From Candidatus Gordonibacter avicola (lineage in GTDB: Bacteria; Actinomycetota; Coriobacteriia; Coriobacteriales; Eggerthellaceae), in NCBI GenBank assembly GCA_019113915.1, contig DXGM01000039.1, positions 1 to 64,000 on the forward strand: 64,000 bases of DNA, in the 5' to 3' direction. Position 1 is the stretch's first letter, and every line of letters begins with the position of its first letter. Position numbers and translations under genes: made by a program. The notes under the pieces were generated by a model. The model saw only the letters and a list, made by a program, of their open reading frames with translations, made no database searches and was not told the origin of the DNA. This document shows, one piece after another, positions 1 to 10,452 of this stretch.

Positions 1-86
1 CGAAGGGGGCCTTGTTTGCAGTTCGGGGGAGTTGATAGGACTTCGAACCCTCCTTATTGCGAGAGGTGAAGGAGGTGGAGGATCCT

Positions 87-110
87 GAGGACTTGAGGGT
101 CCTCTTTTTT
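87..110 (+). terminator. Rho-independent terminator at the left edge
   Basis: A 6-bp stem (GAGGAC at 87-92, GTCCTC at 99-104) with a 6-nt loop is followed directly by six T. It ends a transcript that enters the window from the left. Bases 51-75 also form a CCTCCTT/AAGGAGG hairpin. I could not assign bases 1-86 to a known RNA or protein gene. Confidence 0.75.
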
Positions 111-177
111 GTGCCGTTTGCCGGGGATGGGGTCGTGTTAATTCTAAGGCTGGGAGGGGAGGGGTTACAGGCGGGGG

Positions 178-183
178 TATAAT
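178..183 (+). promoter_or_regulatory. Putative -10 box for the HEAT-like gene
   Basis: A perfect TATAAT lies 53 bases upstream of the GTG start at 236. No convincing -35 hexamer lies 16-18 bases further upstream, so this is a candidate only. Confidence 0.4.
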
Positions 184-235
184 AGAGTCGATACTATTTT
201 ACCTGCATATTCTCGTAGGGATGGAGGAACGTCTG

Positions 236-841
236 GTGAGCGACAAGGCGCAAGAGGCGGCGGATTCGGCTGAAAAGGCAATGGGAGACGAGGCCAGGCT
301 CGAAGAGCTGGTGGAGACGCTGGCGGGAGGGTCGCGCCGTGCGCGTCAAAACGCTGCTACGGCGTTGGCAATTATTGCAAAAGTGGCACCCGAGAAGCTT
401 GTTGAGAAGGGCAATGCGTTTGTTGATGCTCTTAATAGGCCTGAGGCTCAGACGCGTTGGGAATGCCTCGACGTTCTGACCATGTTGGTCGACTACGATT
501 CGCGTATGTGTGATAAGGCCATTCCAGGGGCTGAGGCTGCGCTGTTCGATGAAGAGAGCGGGCTTGTCCGCTTGGCGGCAATGCGCTTCCTCTGCAAACT
601 GGGCGGCACGACGGAGAATCGCTCCGAGCGTGTGTGGTCGCTTATCGATGAGGGTATTCAGTGCTGGCATGGCGATATGGAATTCCAAGACATGCTTATT
701 GGCGTTGTTGATTTTTCAGCAGGCAAGCTTTCGCCGCGGGTGAAGGAAGAGCTTGCCGCTCGTATGGCGTTTGACGCTTCGAACGGTCGAGGGGCACTCA
801 AGCGTCGCGCCCAGCAGATTCTCGATAATCTGAACGCCTGA
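236..841 (+). CDS. HEAT-repeat-like helical protein
   Basis: Soluble, acidic protein of 201 residues. It reads as a series of amphipathic helices with Ala/Leu spacing like HEAT or armadillo repeats, for example the RRARQNAATALAIIAKVAP and RWECLDVLTMLVDY helices, and has no signal peptide or membrane segment. Such folds usually bind protein or nucleic acid partners; no catalytic motif is visible and no specific function can be given. GTG at 236 is preferred because GGAGG (223-227) sits eight bases before it; an ATG at 221 in the same frame has no good ribosome site. It stands alone, behind a possible TATAAT box, and is followed by a G10 tract and a repeat element. Confidence 0.7.
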   Translation: MSDKAQEAADSAEKAMGDEARLEELVETLAGGSRRARQNAATALAIIAKVAPEKLVEKGNAFVDALNRPEAQTRWECLDVLTMLVDYDSRMCDKAIPGAEAALFDEESGLVRLAAMRFLCKLGGTTENRSERVWSLIDEGIQCWHGDMEFQDMLIGVVDFSAGKLSPRVKEELAARMAFDASNGRGALKRRAQQILDNLNA

Positions 842-858
842 TAAACGCACGAGTTTGT

Positions 859-868
859 GGGGGGGGGG
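859..868. repeat. Intergenic G10 homopolymer
   Basis: Ten consecutive G, 18 bases after the HEAT-like gene, followed by TCTTTAAAAGATCCCCC, which can fold back on the G tract as an imperfect hairpin. It may work as a terminator. Its length is probably unstable on replication. Confidence 0.6.
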
Positions 869-900
869 TCTTTAAAAGATCCCCCACCTGCTCGGTTGAC

Positions 901-1058
901 CGTAGGGTAAGGGCTCTGTCCTTACCGTCAACCAAGGTTGGCTGGTGGGTTTATTCTCGCTGAGCGAGACTAAAGCAAACGTCTTTTAGTTGCCGGCATG
1001 CGCTTTCCCTCGTGGGTTTCCAAAGCTGCGCGGCAAGGGTAGAACCCTTGCCCTACGG
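901..1058. repeat. Nested palindromic repeat, copy a (degenerate)
   Basis: Two arms face each other: 901-932 (CGTAGGGTAAGGG...) and 1030-1058 (...CCCTTGCCCTACGG). Each arm is itself a hairpin. The same arms recur at 16063-16167, 23139-23170, 30860-30951 and 45687-45777. The gap 842-1196 has no gene besides this element and the G10 tract. Confidence 0.7.
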
Positions 1059-1196
1059 AGTACCCGTGAAGAGGATCTCCGTTGTGCGTGATGGCAGAAC
1101 CTAAAGGGCGAGATATTCTTTCCTGACGCGGCGCTTATCATGAGTAGTGGACGGTTGGAGCGACGGGATTCTGAGATACGATTGAGGGAGAGTGTG

Positions 1197-3875
<2,679 letters not shown>

Positions 3876-3986
3876 GGGAAAGAAACATGAGTGCAGGGGT
3901 GAGCTATTACTCCTGCCAACCTCTTTATTTGTAAAGACAAGGTAACGTTGGCGCTTGGTTACGATGAGTAGCTGAGCGCTTTGCTT

Positions 3987-3992
3987 TATACT
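3987..3992 (+). promoter_or_regulatory. Putative -10 box before the membrane protein gene
   Basis: TATACT lies 38 bases upstream of the chosen GTG start (4031). There is no good -35 hexamer at standard spacing. Confidence 0.35.
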
Positions 3993-4030
3993 AGAGACTT
4001 TAGACATTCGAGAAAAAGGGAGTGGATGCC

Positions 4031-5971
4031 GTGAAGCAGACATCCGGATTTGAGGCGTTGCTTGAGGCGCTCAAGCAGTCGGGCGTGAATGTGGACGGGC
4101 GCTTTGACGCCGATCCTGCAGACGCATCGACGGGCGCCGGGGGCGAAGGGGGCGACGGACGTCCGCCGCATGTGCACGTGGAGGTGCCCTTCGCTGATCG
4201 CATGGCCGCATGGGGTAAAAAGGCGCTGATCATTGCCGCTATTGTCATTGTGATTGTGGGCTTGGCTGCCTACTGGTGGTTCCATCCGCCCATCAACATT
4301 CACAGCACGGACACGTGGATGTTTGTGGCGGTGTTTATTCTGCTGCCGCTGTTTTTGGTGTTCTGGAGCCGCTCGCACAGCTATCAGACCGGTACGGGCA
4401 AGCATGAGTTGAACCCAAGTAAAGCCAAAGCCTTCAAGTTCGCGAGCTATCTGCCGATAGCCGTGGCCGTGGTTGGTGTGCTGGGTGCGGTGCTGTCGCT
4501 GTCCATCTTCCCGGGTAATGCCGAGAAGTACGCGAACGTGCTGCAGACGACGGAAGACAACTTCGCACAGGACATCAAAGAAGTGAACTACTCGGAAATT
4601 CCCGTCATCGACCGCGATTCGGCCATTTTGCTGGGCAACCGCGAGATGGGTTCCATCCCCGAGTACGTGAGCCAGTTCGAGATTTCACCGCTGTATAGCC
4701 AGATCAACTACCAGAGCGCGCCCGTGCGCGTGAGTCCGCTGGGCTATGCCGACCTGTTCAAGTGGTTCACGAACCGCGAGGCGGGTATTCCGGCGTATGC
4801 GCTGGTGAACATGACCACACAGGATGCGGAAATTGTGCGTCTTGAGGATAGCCCCATTCACTATTCCGAGTCCGAGCCGCTCATGCGCAATATCGACCGC
4901 CATGTGCAGCTGAGCTACCCGTTCTACATGTTTGATCAGAAGTCGTTTGAGATTGACGACGAGGGACATCCCTGGTGGATTTGCCCCGTGCAGTCGCGCA
5001 CGATTGGCCTGTTCGGAGGCACGACCATCCAGCGGGTGGTTATGGTGGACGCCACGACGGGCGAGACGCAGGACCTGGCGATTGGTGATGTGCCGCAGTG
5101 GGTTGACCATGCGTACCCCACCGATTTGCTGCTGGAGCAGTACAACTGGTCCGGTAAGTACAAGGACGGTTGGCTAAACTCGGTGTTTGGCCAGAAGAAC
5201 GTCGTGCAAACCACGCCGGGCACCGACGGCAATCTGGGCTACAACTACATTGCCAAGGATGACGACGTGTGGGTGTACACAGGCGTGACCTCGGCGACGG
5301 CCGACAACTCTATCGTGGGCTTCGTGCTGATCAACCAGCGCACGGCCGAGTCGCACTTCTACTCGGTGGCGGGCGCGACGGAGGAATCGGCCATGCAGTC
5401 GGCCGAGGGCCAGGTGCAGAACCTGCGCTACCAGGCCACCTTCCCGCTGCTCATTAACGTGTCGGGCCAGCCGACGTACTTCATGGCATTGAAGGACAAC
5501 GCCGGCTTGGTGAAGCAGTTCGCCATGCTGGACATCCAGCGCTACCAGAATGTGGCCGTGGGCAATACGGTGGCCGAGTGTCAGAAGGCCTACCAGGCGC
5601 TGCTCGCCACCAACGGCGTGCTGGCCGAGGCGGGCGTGGACTCGGGCGCACTGGAGAAACAGGGCGTGATTGCTCACATGGCAACCGCCGTGGTTGAGGG
5701 TAACTCGCACTTCTACGTGAAGCTGGACGACGGTGCTACCATTTACGACTTCGCGCTGCCGGGCCTCATTGAGATTGTGGGCTACAAGGAGGGCGACACC
5801 ATTACGTTCACCTACGTGGAAGCTGAGCCGACCAGCCCGGTTGAGGAAATCATCAGCGGATCTGCGGGAGATGCAAAGGATTCTTCTTCGAAGGAGGGCA
5901 CCGCTGGCTCCGCTGAAGAGACTGCTAAGGGAGCCGACGCTACGGGCGATGCGGGCGGCAACGCTGCCTAA
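4031..5971 (+). CDS. Large membrane protein with long extracytoplasmic region, unrecognised
   Basis: About 646 residues. An acidic, Gly-rich cytoplasmic head (1-60) is followed by three hydrophobic segments (about 66-88, 97-117 and 136-160). About 400 residues outside or at the membrane come next, with blocks such as ISPLYSQINYQS, DEGHPWWICPVQ and WLNSVFGQKNVVQT. The C-terminal 40 residues are Gly/Ala/Glu/Ser-rich. I do not recognise a named family. GTG 4031 is chosen because AAGGGAG (4016-4022) lies eight bases upstream; a GTG at 4022 in frame is too close to it. The gene ends about 45 bases before the rplJ promoter and seems to be its own unit. Nothing shows an enzyme active site. Confidence 0.8.
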   Translation: MKQTSGFEALLEALKQSGVNVDGRFDADPADASTGAGGEGGDGRPPHVHVEVPFADRMAAWGKKALIIAAIVIVIVGLAAYWWFHPPINIHSTDTWMFVAVFILLPLFLVFWSRSHSYQTGTGKHELNPSKAKAFKFASYLPIAVAVVGVLGAVLSLSIFPGNAEKYANVLQTTEDNFAQDIKEVNYSEIPVIDRDSAILLGNREMGSIPEYVSQFEISPLYSQINYQSAPVRVSPLGYADLFKWFTNREAGIPAYALVNMTTQDAEIVRLEDSPIHYSESEPLMRNIDRHVQLSYPFYMFDQKSFEIDDEGHPWWICPVQSRTIGLFGGTTIQRVVMVDATTGETQDLAIGDVPQWVDHAYPTDLLLEQYNWSGKYKDGWLNSVFGQKNVVQTTPGTDGNLGYNYIAKDDDVWVYTGVTSATADNSIVGFVLINQRTAESHFYSVAGATEESAMQSAEGQVQNLRYQATFPLLINVSGQPTYFMALKDNAGLVKQFAMLDIQRYQNVAVGNTVAECQKAYQALLATNGVLAEAGVDSGALEKQGVIAHMATAVVEGNSHFYVKLDDGATIYDFALPGLIEIVGYKEGDTITFTYVEAEPTSPVEEIISGSAGDAKDSSSKEGTAGSAEETAKGADATGDAGGNAA

Positions 5972-6016
5972 GCGCCTCAGTGGTGTAAATTGGTGGTGTA
6001 ATTTCGGAAGTTGCTG

Positions 6017-6044
6017 TTGACAGGGCAGGAAACGGTACTAAACT
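6017..6044 (+). promoter_or_regulatory. Promoter of the rplJ-rplL operon
   Basis: TTGACA (6017-6022), 16-base spacer, TAAACT (6039-6044). It is a near-consensus housekeeping promoter, and the predicted start is near 6051, just before the L10 leader. Confidence 0.7.
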
Positions 6045-6050
6045 GTAAAG

Positions 6051-6206
6051 GCTGCTTCGAAGAAGTGGCACGAAGCACAGGATAGTTCCGCTGCCCAAGA
6101 CAGCAGGCACCGAAAGGTTTAATCGCGAGAGATCGCGGCCCGCCGAGGTGGTTGTATAAGTTTCGCGCTTAGACGACCCCTGCTGTCATGCGACGGCGGG
6201 GGTCGT
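6051..6206 (+). ncRNA. Ribosomal protein L10 leader with attenuator
   Basis: The leader contains the typical L10-leader blocks AAGACAGCAGGCACCGAAAGG (around 6098-6118) and CCCGCCGAGGTGG (around 6139). It then has a strong hairpin, ACGACCCC (6173-6180) with GGGGTCGT (6199-6206), followed by TTCCTTTTC. In this RNA family the L10(L12)4 complex binds the leader and represses its own operon. Whether the last hairpin acts as a terminator here is inferred from its position and T-rich tail. Confidence 0.85.
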
Positions 6207-6277
6207 TTCCTTTTCTCAGGCGACGATCCCACCCGCGAGGGGCGGAACCCGAGTTTGAGAAGAAGGAGGTGTACTGC

Positions 6278-6796
6278 ATGCCCAACGTTCAGAATCAAGA
6301 AACGCTTGTCAAGATCAAGGAAGACCTCGACGGCATCTCTGCGATGTGGGTCGTGGATTACCGCGGCCTCACCGTGAAGCAGGTTCAGCAACTGCGTAAC
6401 GACATCCGCGAAGCCGGTGGCAGCATGAAGGTGTACAAGAACACGCTCATGCACATCGCGCTGGAGGAGTCGAGCCTGCCCACGCTCGATGATTTGCTGG
6501 AGGGCCCGAGCGCATTCGTGTTCGCCGGTTCCGACGTGGCCGCTTCAGCGAAGGCTGTAAAGACGTTCGCGAAGGCCAACCAGGATCTGGAGATCAAGGG
6601 TGGTTTGATGGAAGGCGCTCAGGTGTCTGCCGCTCAGGTGGAGGCCATCGCTTCCCTGCCGTCCCGCGAGGAGCTCATGGCTCAGATCGCCGGCGCTATT
6701 TCCGGTGTTGCTCGCGGCCTCGCTGTCGCGCTCAACGGCGTGCCGAGTGGTTTGGCTCAGGTCACGAAGGCTGTGGCCGATCAAAAAGCTGCGTAG
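6278..6796 (+). CDS. rplJ: 50S ribosomal protein L10
   Basis: L10 anchors the L7/L12 dimers to the ribosomal stalk and helps recruit GTPase factors. The 172 residues are normal for the family. The N-terminal VVDYRGLTVKQVQQLRNDIREAG and KVYKNTLMHIALEE stretches are diagnostic, and the C-terminal helix (GVARGLAVALNGVPSGLAQVTKAVADQKAA) is the L12-binding arm. AAGGAGG at 6262-6268 sets the start. It is cotranscribed with rplL and has the L10 leader upstream. Neither rplK-rplA nor rpoB-rpoC flank it here, which is unlike the usual bacterial order. Confidence 0.98.
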   Translation: MPNVQNQETLVKIKEDLDGISAMWVVDYRGLTVKQVQQLRNDIREAGGSMKVYKNTLMHIALEESSLPTLDDLLEGPSAFVFAGSDVAASAKAVKTFAKANQDLEIKGGLMEGAQVSAAQVEAIASLPSREELMAQIAGAISGVARGLAVALNGVPSGLAQVTKAVADQKAA

Positions 6797-6881
6797 GCGC
6801 AGCGAGGGCGGCGTAAGATGCGCCGCTTGAACGAAGACACTGTACAGGCCGGAAAAGCCGGCCGTTTGAAAGGAAGCTATC

Positions 6882-7259
6882 ATGGCTATTACGCGTGAAG
6901 AGATTATTGAGGCCCTGAAGGAGATGTCCCTGCTTGAGGCGTCTGAGCTGGTCAAGGACATCGAGGAAGCGTTTGGCGTGTCCGCTGCCGCTCCCGTGGC
7001 CGTGGCTGCTGCTGCTCCTGCTGAGGGTGGCGCTGCCGCCGAGGAGAAGTCTGACTTCGACGTCGTGCTCGAGGGCTTCGGCGACAACAAGATCGCCGTC
7101 ATCAAGGTTGTCCGCGAGATCACCGGCCTGGGCCTGAAGGAGGCCAAGGAAGTGGTCGAGGGCGCTCCGAAGCCGATCCAGGAAGGCGTTGCCAAGGACA
7201 AGGCTGAGGAAATCAAGGCCAAGCTCGAAGAGGCTGGCGCTGCTGTCACCCTTAAGTAA
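6882..7259 (+). CDS. rplL: 50S ribosomal protein L7/L12
   Basis: Forms the flexible stalk dimers that contact elongation factors. Of the 125 residues, the N-terminal dimer and L10-binding helices span about 1-35, an Ala-rich hinge about 36-53, and the conserved globular domain follows with [39 protein letters not shown]. It lies 85 bases after rplJ in the same operon and is followed by an 11-bp perfect terminator stem. AAAGGAAG precedes the ATG. Confidence 0.98.
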   Translation: MAITREEIIEALKEMSLLEASELVKDIEEAFGVSAAAPVAVAAAAPAEGGAAAEEKSDFDVVLEGFGDNKIAVIKVVREITGLGLKEAKEVVEGAPKPIQEGVAKDKAEEIKAKLEEAGAAVTLK

Positions 7260-7264
7260 TCTGG

Positions 7265-7290
7265 TTCCGGCGGCCTCACGGCCGCCGGAA
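7265..7290 (+). terminator. Stem-loop after rplL
   Basis: An 11-bp perfect stem, TTCCGGCGGCC (7265-7275) with GGCCGCCGGAA (7280-7290), and a 4-nt loop, starting six bases after the rplL stop. The T tail is short (TTGTT). Confidence 0.8.
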
Positions 7291-7304
7291 TTGTTCGACG
7301 CTGC

Positions 7305-7404
7305 GGGGTGCGCTGGCACCCGATCTTGCCCCTTGTGCGCTTACCCTCACGTGCGAAGCACGCTCGGGCGCGCGGCGGGGCAATCTCGGGCACCAGCGCA
7401 CCCC
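7305..7404. repeat. Imperfect 28-bp inverted repeat
   Basis: GGGGTGCGCTGGCACCCG... (7305-7332) pairs with the opposite strand of 7377-7404 with five mismatches, 44 bases apart. It lies between rplL and the next gene. It could be a palindromic repeat remnant or a large RNA fold. Confidence 0.55.
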
Positions 7405-7433
7405 TCGCTGACTCTACGAACGACCTGTTTTAC

Positions 7434-7462
7434 AAAACGCCTCCACCTGGGGGCGTTTTACT
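7434..7462 (+). terminator. Second terminator in the rplL-DUF4013 gap
   Basis: AAAACGCC (7434-7441) pairs with GGCGTTTT (7452-7459), followed by TACTTTC. The gap 7260-7707 otherwise holds the 28-bp inverted repeat and a 19-bp palindrome (7515-7533). Confidence 0.55.
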
Positions 7463-7514
7463 TTCTCGGGCATCGAGGAGCCTCGCTGTTTTACTACGCC
7501 AACCAGTGAGATAG

Positions 7515-7533
7515 TTTTCGCGCTGCGCGCGAA
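7515..7533. repeat. 19-bp palindromic repeat, copy 1
   Basis: TTTTCGCGCTGCGCGCGAA. The same 19 bases occur on the other strand at 30989-31007, and with one change at 45850-45868. All three are intergenic; the other two lie close to the larger nested repeat. Confidence 0.65.
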
Positions 7534-7707
7534 TTGGTCGGACTTGGAAATTTCAAGTTGCTCATGCATCTGTTGAATCTACGAAACGCTGACGGAATGG
7601 CAACGAAACGTATGCGCGCGGTGACGTTCGCCTATAGTGAAATTCTTGGATTGTCGTATGCTGTTGCAAGAATTTTTGCGGTGGCTTTGAAGGGGGAGAC
7701 CGTACCG

Positions 7708-8634
7708 ATGGGATATTTCAACGCGGCGTGGCAGGATATTAAAAACTCGCCTGGGTGGTTTGGCAAGTTGGTGGTGCTGGGCCTGGTTAGTCTTATACCT
7801 ATCTTTGGTTGGATTGTGGTGTACGGCTACCTCTATGGGTGGGGGCGTGATATTGCGTGGGGCGTTCATGCACCCTTGCCTGCGCATGTGTTTGGTAACG
7901 AGGATGGCCGGCTGTACAGCCGCGGGTTCTTTGTGATGGTTATTGGGCTGGTGTGTTCACTTGCACCCTGGCTTGTGGATGTGGTTGCCATGATGCTGAC
8001 GGGCAGTTCCGCGTGGGGCTGGCACTACGGCGGCCACTTCTCCTTCCCGTTTGGTATGGCCTCGGGCGTGGTGGGGCTCGTGCTCTTCGCGCTTTCGCTG
8101 GCGGCCATGCTGTTCGCCGTGCTGTTTTTCTGGGCGGGGTCCATGCGCATGAGCATTTACGGACGACTCTCGGCGGGTTTTCAGTTGGGTCGCTTGTGGA
8201 GCATGCTGAGGCGCGACTTTAACGGCATGCTGCGTATTTTGGGGATGGCGGTGCTGCTGATGTTCTTCTTGTCGGTGGCGGTGACCATTTTTATCATAGT
8301 GGTAGTGGTCGTAGGGATGCTGGTTGGCTTCATTGCAACCGGAGGCAACCTGAACATCAACGCAAACCATCCGGGTGCGGCTATTATGGGTATGATCTTC
8401 ACCATCGGCGGGGTTGCGGTTATCCTGGCGCTGCTGGCGGGCTTTGCCTCGTCGGTGATGACGGTGTTTATTACTGCTATGATCACCCGTGCGTTGGGGT
8501 ACTGGACGCGCCAGTTCGACGTGCCGGCGTGGCGTGGGCAGGATGACCCTATGCCCTTTGAGTTGGCGGGTGCCGTTGGCAGCTTTGGTGGGCCGGGGCA
8601 GCAGCCTCCGTACGGGCAGCCGCCGCTGCGCTAA
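7708..8634 (+). CDS. DUF4013-type membrane protein
   Basis: 308 residues with about five or six hydrophobic segments and a Gly/Pro/Gln-rich C-terminal tail (GGPGQQPPYGQPPLR). The arrangement, with an N-terminal YFNAAWQDIKNSPGWFGKLVVLGLVSLIPIFGWIVVYGY block and paired helices beyond it, is that of the DUF4013 family of unknown function. ATG 7708 is chosen because AGGGGGAGA lies about nine bases upstream; the open frame extends 58 codons further but with non-membrane, unlikely sequence. It is followed 38 bases later by a gene of unknown function on the same strand, probably in one transcript. No transport motif or catalytic residue is visible. Confidence 0.8.
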   Translation: MGYFNAAWQDIKNSPGWFGKLVVLGLVSLIPIFGWIVVYGYLYGWGRDIAWGVHAPLPAHVFGNEDGRLYSRGFFVMVIGLVCSLAPWLVDVVAMMLTGSSAWGWHYGGHFSFPFGMASGVVGLVLFALSLAAMLFAVLFFWAGSMRMSIYGRLSAGFQLGRLWSMLRRDFNGMLRILGMAVLLMFFLSVAVTIFIIVVVVVGMLVGFIATGGNLNINANHPGAAIMGMIFTIGGVAVILALLAGFASSVMTVFITAMITRALGYWTRQFDVPAWRGQDDPMPFELAGAVGSFGGPGQQPPYGQPPLR

Positions 8635-8672
8635 GACGCCACCGATCAGGGGAAACGGAGGGGGAAGACACC

Positions 8673-9248
8673 ATGGATTACCAAGAATTGAAGCGGCAGA
8701 TAGATGAGCTTGAGGGCGAACGCCGAGCGCAATGTCGCCAGGTGATGTCGTTGGCGGCGCTGGGCGGTAATGTGCGTCCGGAATTTCGCGCGCATCTTGA
8801 GGCCGCGAACGACTATCGCGCTTTCTTCGACGCGCTGTACGAGGACGATTCTCTGCGCTTCACGCGGGCCTGGGCTGCGTGGGCGAAGCTCGCGCGCAAG
8901 GATTGGCTAGGGCGGTTCCAGCCCGAACATGCCGTGGGGAATGTTGTTTTTGGCGGGCGTGGTCTGCCTGTGGAATTCGCTGGCGGCGGTACGCTGCTCG
9001 TGCCGACGGGCGGACGCGGCAAGACGGCGCGCGTGTACGTGTTCGACGATGGTGCGTTTAACGAAAGTGCCGCCACGTACTTCACCTCCCTGGATGGCGC
9101 TTTCACGTGTGCGCACATTGAGTTCGATGGCGTGTACGATGTCTTTGCTGGTGGCGGGGCGGTGGTGTTTGAGCGGTGGCGCTTTAACGAGAATGGCCAG
9201 CGGGCGAAGGCGGCCGATCTTGCGCGCGAGTATCGCCTCACTGGTTGA
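8673..9248 (+). CDS. Hypothetical soluble protein
   Basis: 191 residues, no signal or membrane segment. The N-terminus is a charged helix (YQELKRQIDELEGERRAQCRQ) and the second half looks beta-rich (GNVVFGGRGLPVEFAGGGTLLVPTGG, ARVYVFDDGAF, CAHIEFDGVYDVFAGGGAVVFERW). I do not recognise the family. ACGGAGGGGG precedes the ATG. It is probably cotranscribed with the DUF4013 gene and ends before a strong terminator. Confidence 0.7.
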   Translation: MDYQELKRQIDELEGERRAQCRQVMSLAALGGNVRPEFRAHLEAANDYRAFFDALYEDDSLRFTRAWAAWAKLARKDWLGRFQPEHAVGNVVFGGRGLPVEFAGGGTLLVPTGGRGKTARVYVFDDGAFNESAATYFTSLDGAFTCAHIEFDGVYDVFAGGGAVVFERWRFNENGQRAKAADLAREYRLTG

Positions 9249-9294
9249 AAGTAAGGCGCGGGGCCGGTCGGCTCCAACGGAAAGAGTTGTAGCG

Positions 9295-9328
9295 GCGTGC
9301 GGGTTCCAACGAGCCCGCACGCTTTTTT
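9295..9328 (+). terminator. Strong rho-independent terminator
   Basis: GCGTGCGGG (9295-9303) pairs with CCCGCACGC (9314-9322), followed by six T. It lies between convergent genes and ends the DUF4013 operon. Confidence 0.9.
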
Positions 9329-9356
9329 GTGGGCGCGCATCGCCGGTGCGGGCGGC

Positions 9357-10256
9357 TTACAGCCCCCGGTTCCCGCCGAAGGCATCGCCGAGGCGATACG
9401 GCAGGTAGTCGAGGAAGGTTTTAACGGCAACCGAGGCGCTTTTGCGGTCGCGCAGCGCAATGCCAATGGCACGGCGCGCCTCCACGTCAAGGCTGCGCGT
9501 AACAATACGGTAGGGCGCGCGCTTCAAGATGAGGCGCGGCAGAATGCCCACACCAAGGCCGCTTTCCACCATGGACATGATTGCGTAGTCGTCCCAGGTG
9601 GTGAAGTGGACGTTTGGTTTGACATCGTAGCGCTCCAAGAGTTCCGACACCTCGGCTTTCGTGCCGCGCTCCAGAAGCATAAAGGGCTCGGCGCAGAGTT
9701 CAGCCAAAGGGACGGTGTCGCGCGTGGATAACGGGTGGCCGAGTGGCAACACGGCTACCAACTCATCGCCACCGAGCGGCAAAACGTCCAGGTCGGCGGA
9801 GGCGGGAAGCCTCAGGAAGCCGCAGTCCACGCGCCCCTTGGCAATCCACTCTTCAATTTCAGCGTATTCACCAATGAGCAGTTCGTAGTCGATGCGCGGA
9901 TGGTCTTTCTGGAAGGCCTTCACCACGTTGGGCAACCAATGCGTAGCCACGCTGGAGAACGTGCCGATGCGGATGAGGCCTGCCTCAAGGCCATTCAGCT
10001 CGTCGACGCGGCGCTTGAGTTCGCCATGGGCAGCATACACCGCTTCGACGTGCGGAAGCAGGCGCAGTCCGTCCGAAGTGAGCCGCACGCCGCCGCGACC
10101 GCGCTCCAAAAGCGACACACCCCATTCGTGCTCGAGGTCGGCAACCATGCGGCTGATACCCGATTGCGAGTACGACAGCGCCTCAGCCGCCTTCGTGAAA
10201 CTGCCGCATTCAGCCGTTTTGACGAAGGCGGCGAGCTTCTGTATTCCTCCATCCAT
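9357..10256 (-). CDS. LysR-family transcriptional regulator
   Basis: 299 residues. The N-terminal winged helix-turn-helix (about 4-62: LAAFVKTAECGSFTKAAEAL, SYSQSGISRMVADLE) is typical, and the C-terminal part (about 90-290) is the periplasmic-binding-like effector domain with LIRIGTFSSVATHWLP at its start. The effector is unknown. It is divergent from the EamA transporter gene with about 196 bases between them, so the transporter is the likely target, with autoregulation as usual in this family. A TCATAC-N3-GTATGA dyad lies 26 bases upstream of its start. Confidence 0.93.
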   Translation of the reverse strand: MDGGIQKLAAFVKTAECGSFTKAAEALSYSQSGISRMVADLEHEWGVSLLERGRGGVRLTSDGLRLLPHVEAVYAAHGELKRRVDELNGLEAGLIRIGTFSSVATHWLPNVVKAFQKDHPRIDYELLIGEYAEIEEWIAKGRVDCGFLRLPASADLDVLPLGGDELVAVLPLGHPLSTRDTVPLAELCAEPFMLLERGTKAEVSELLERYDVKPNVHFTTWDDYAIMSMVESGLGVGILPRLILKRAPYRIVTRSLDVEARRAIGIALRDRKSASVAVKTFLDYLPYRLGDAFGGNRGL

Positions 10257-10281
10257 GGCTCCTCCTGGCAGTATTCGGATT

Positions 10282-10296
10282 ACTCATACATAGTAT
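10282..10296. promoter_or_regulatory. Candidate LysR operator
   Basis: Perfect 6-bp dyad TCATAC-ATA-GTATGA in the divergent region between the LysR gene and the EamA gene. The size and place fit a LysR-type box; binding is inferred. Confidence 0.45.
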
Positions 10297-10452
10297 GATA
10301 AATATTCGCTTTTGTAATCAACAAATCCGGCGCATACTGCTTTCTGACGCAAAATAGGAAGAAAGGCGCAGAGCAGCGATGAACGCGTACAGCGCAGAGG
10401 CGCGCAAAGCACAAGCGACATACGAAGGCGCGTGCGGCGAGGGGAGCCGGCG

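Noticed and set aside
1-86. Possible structured RNA or tRNA end at the left edge (GGACTTCGAACCCTCC)
   Set aside because: It does not match the T arm of a tRNA, tmRNA, SRP RNA or RNase P RNA closely enough; only the terminator at 87-110 is supported.
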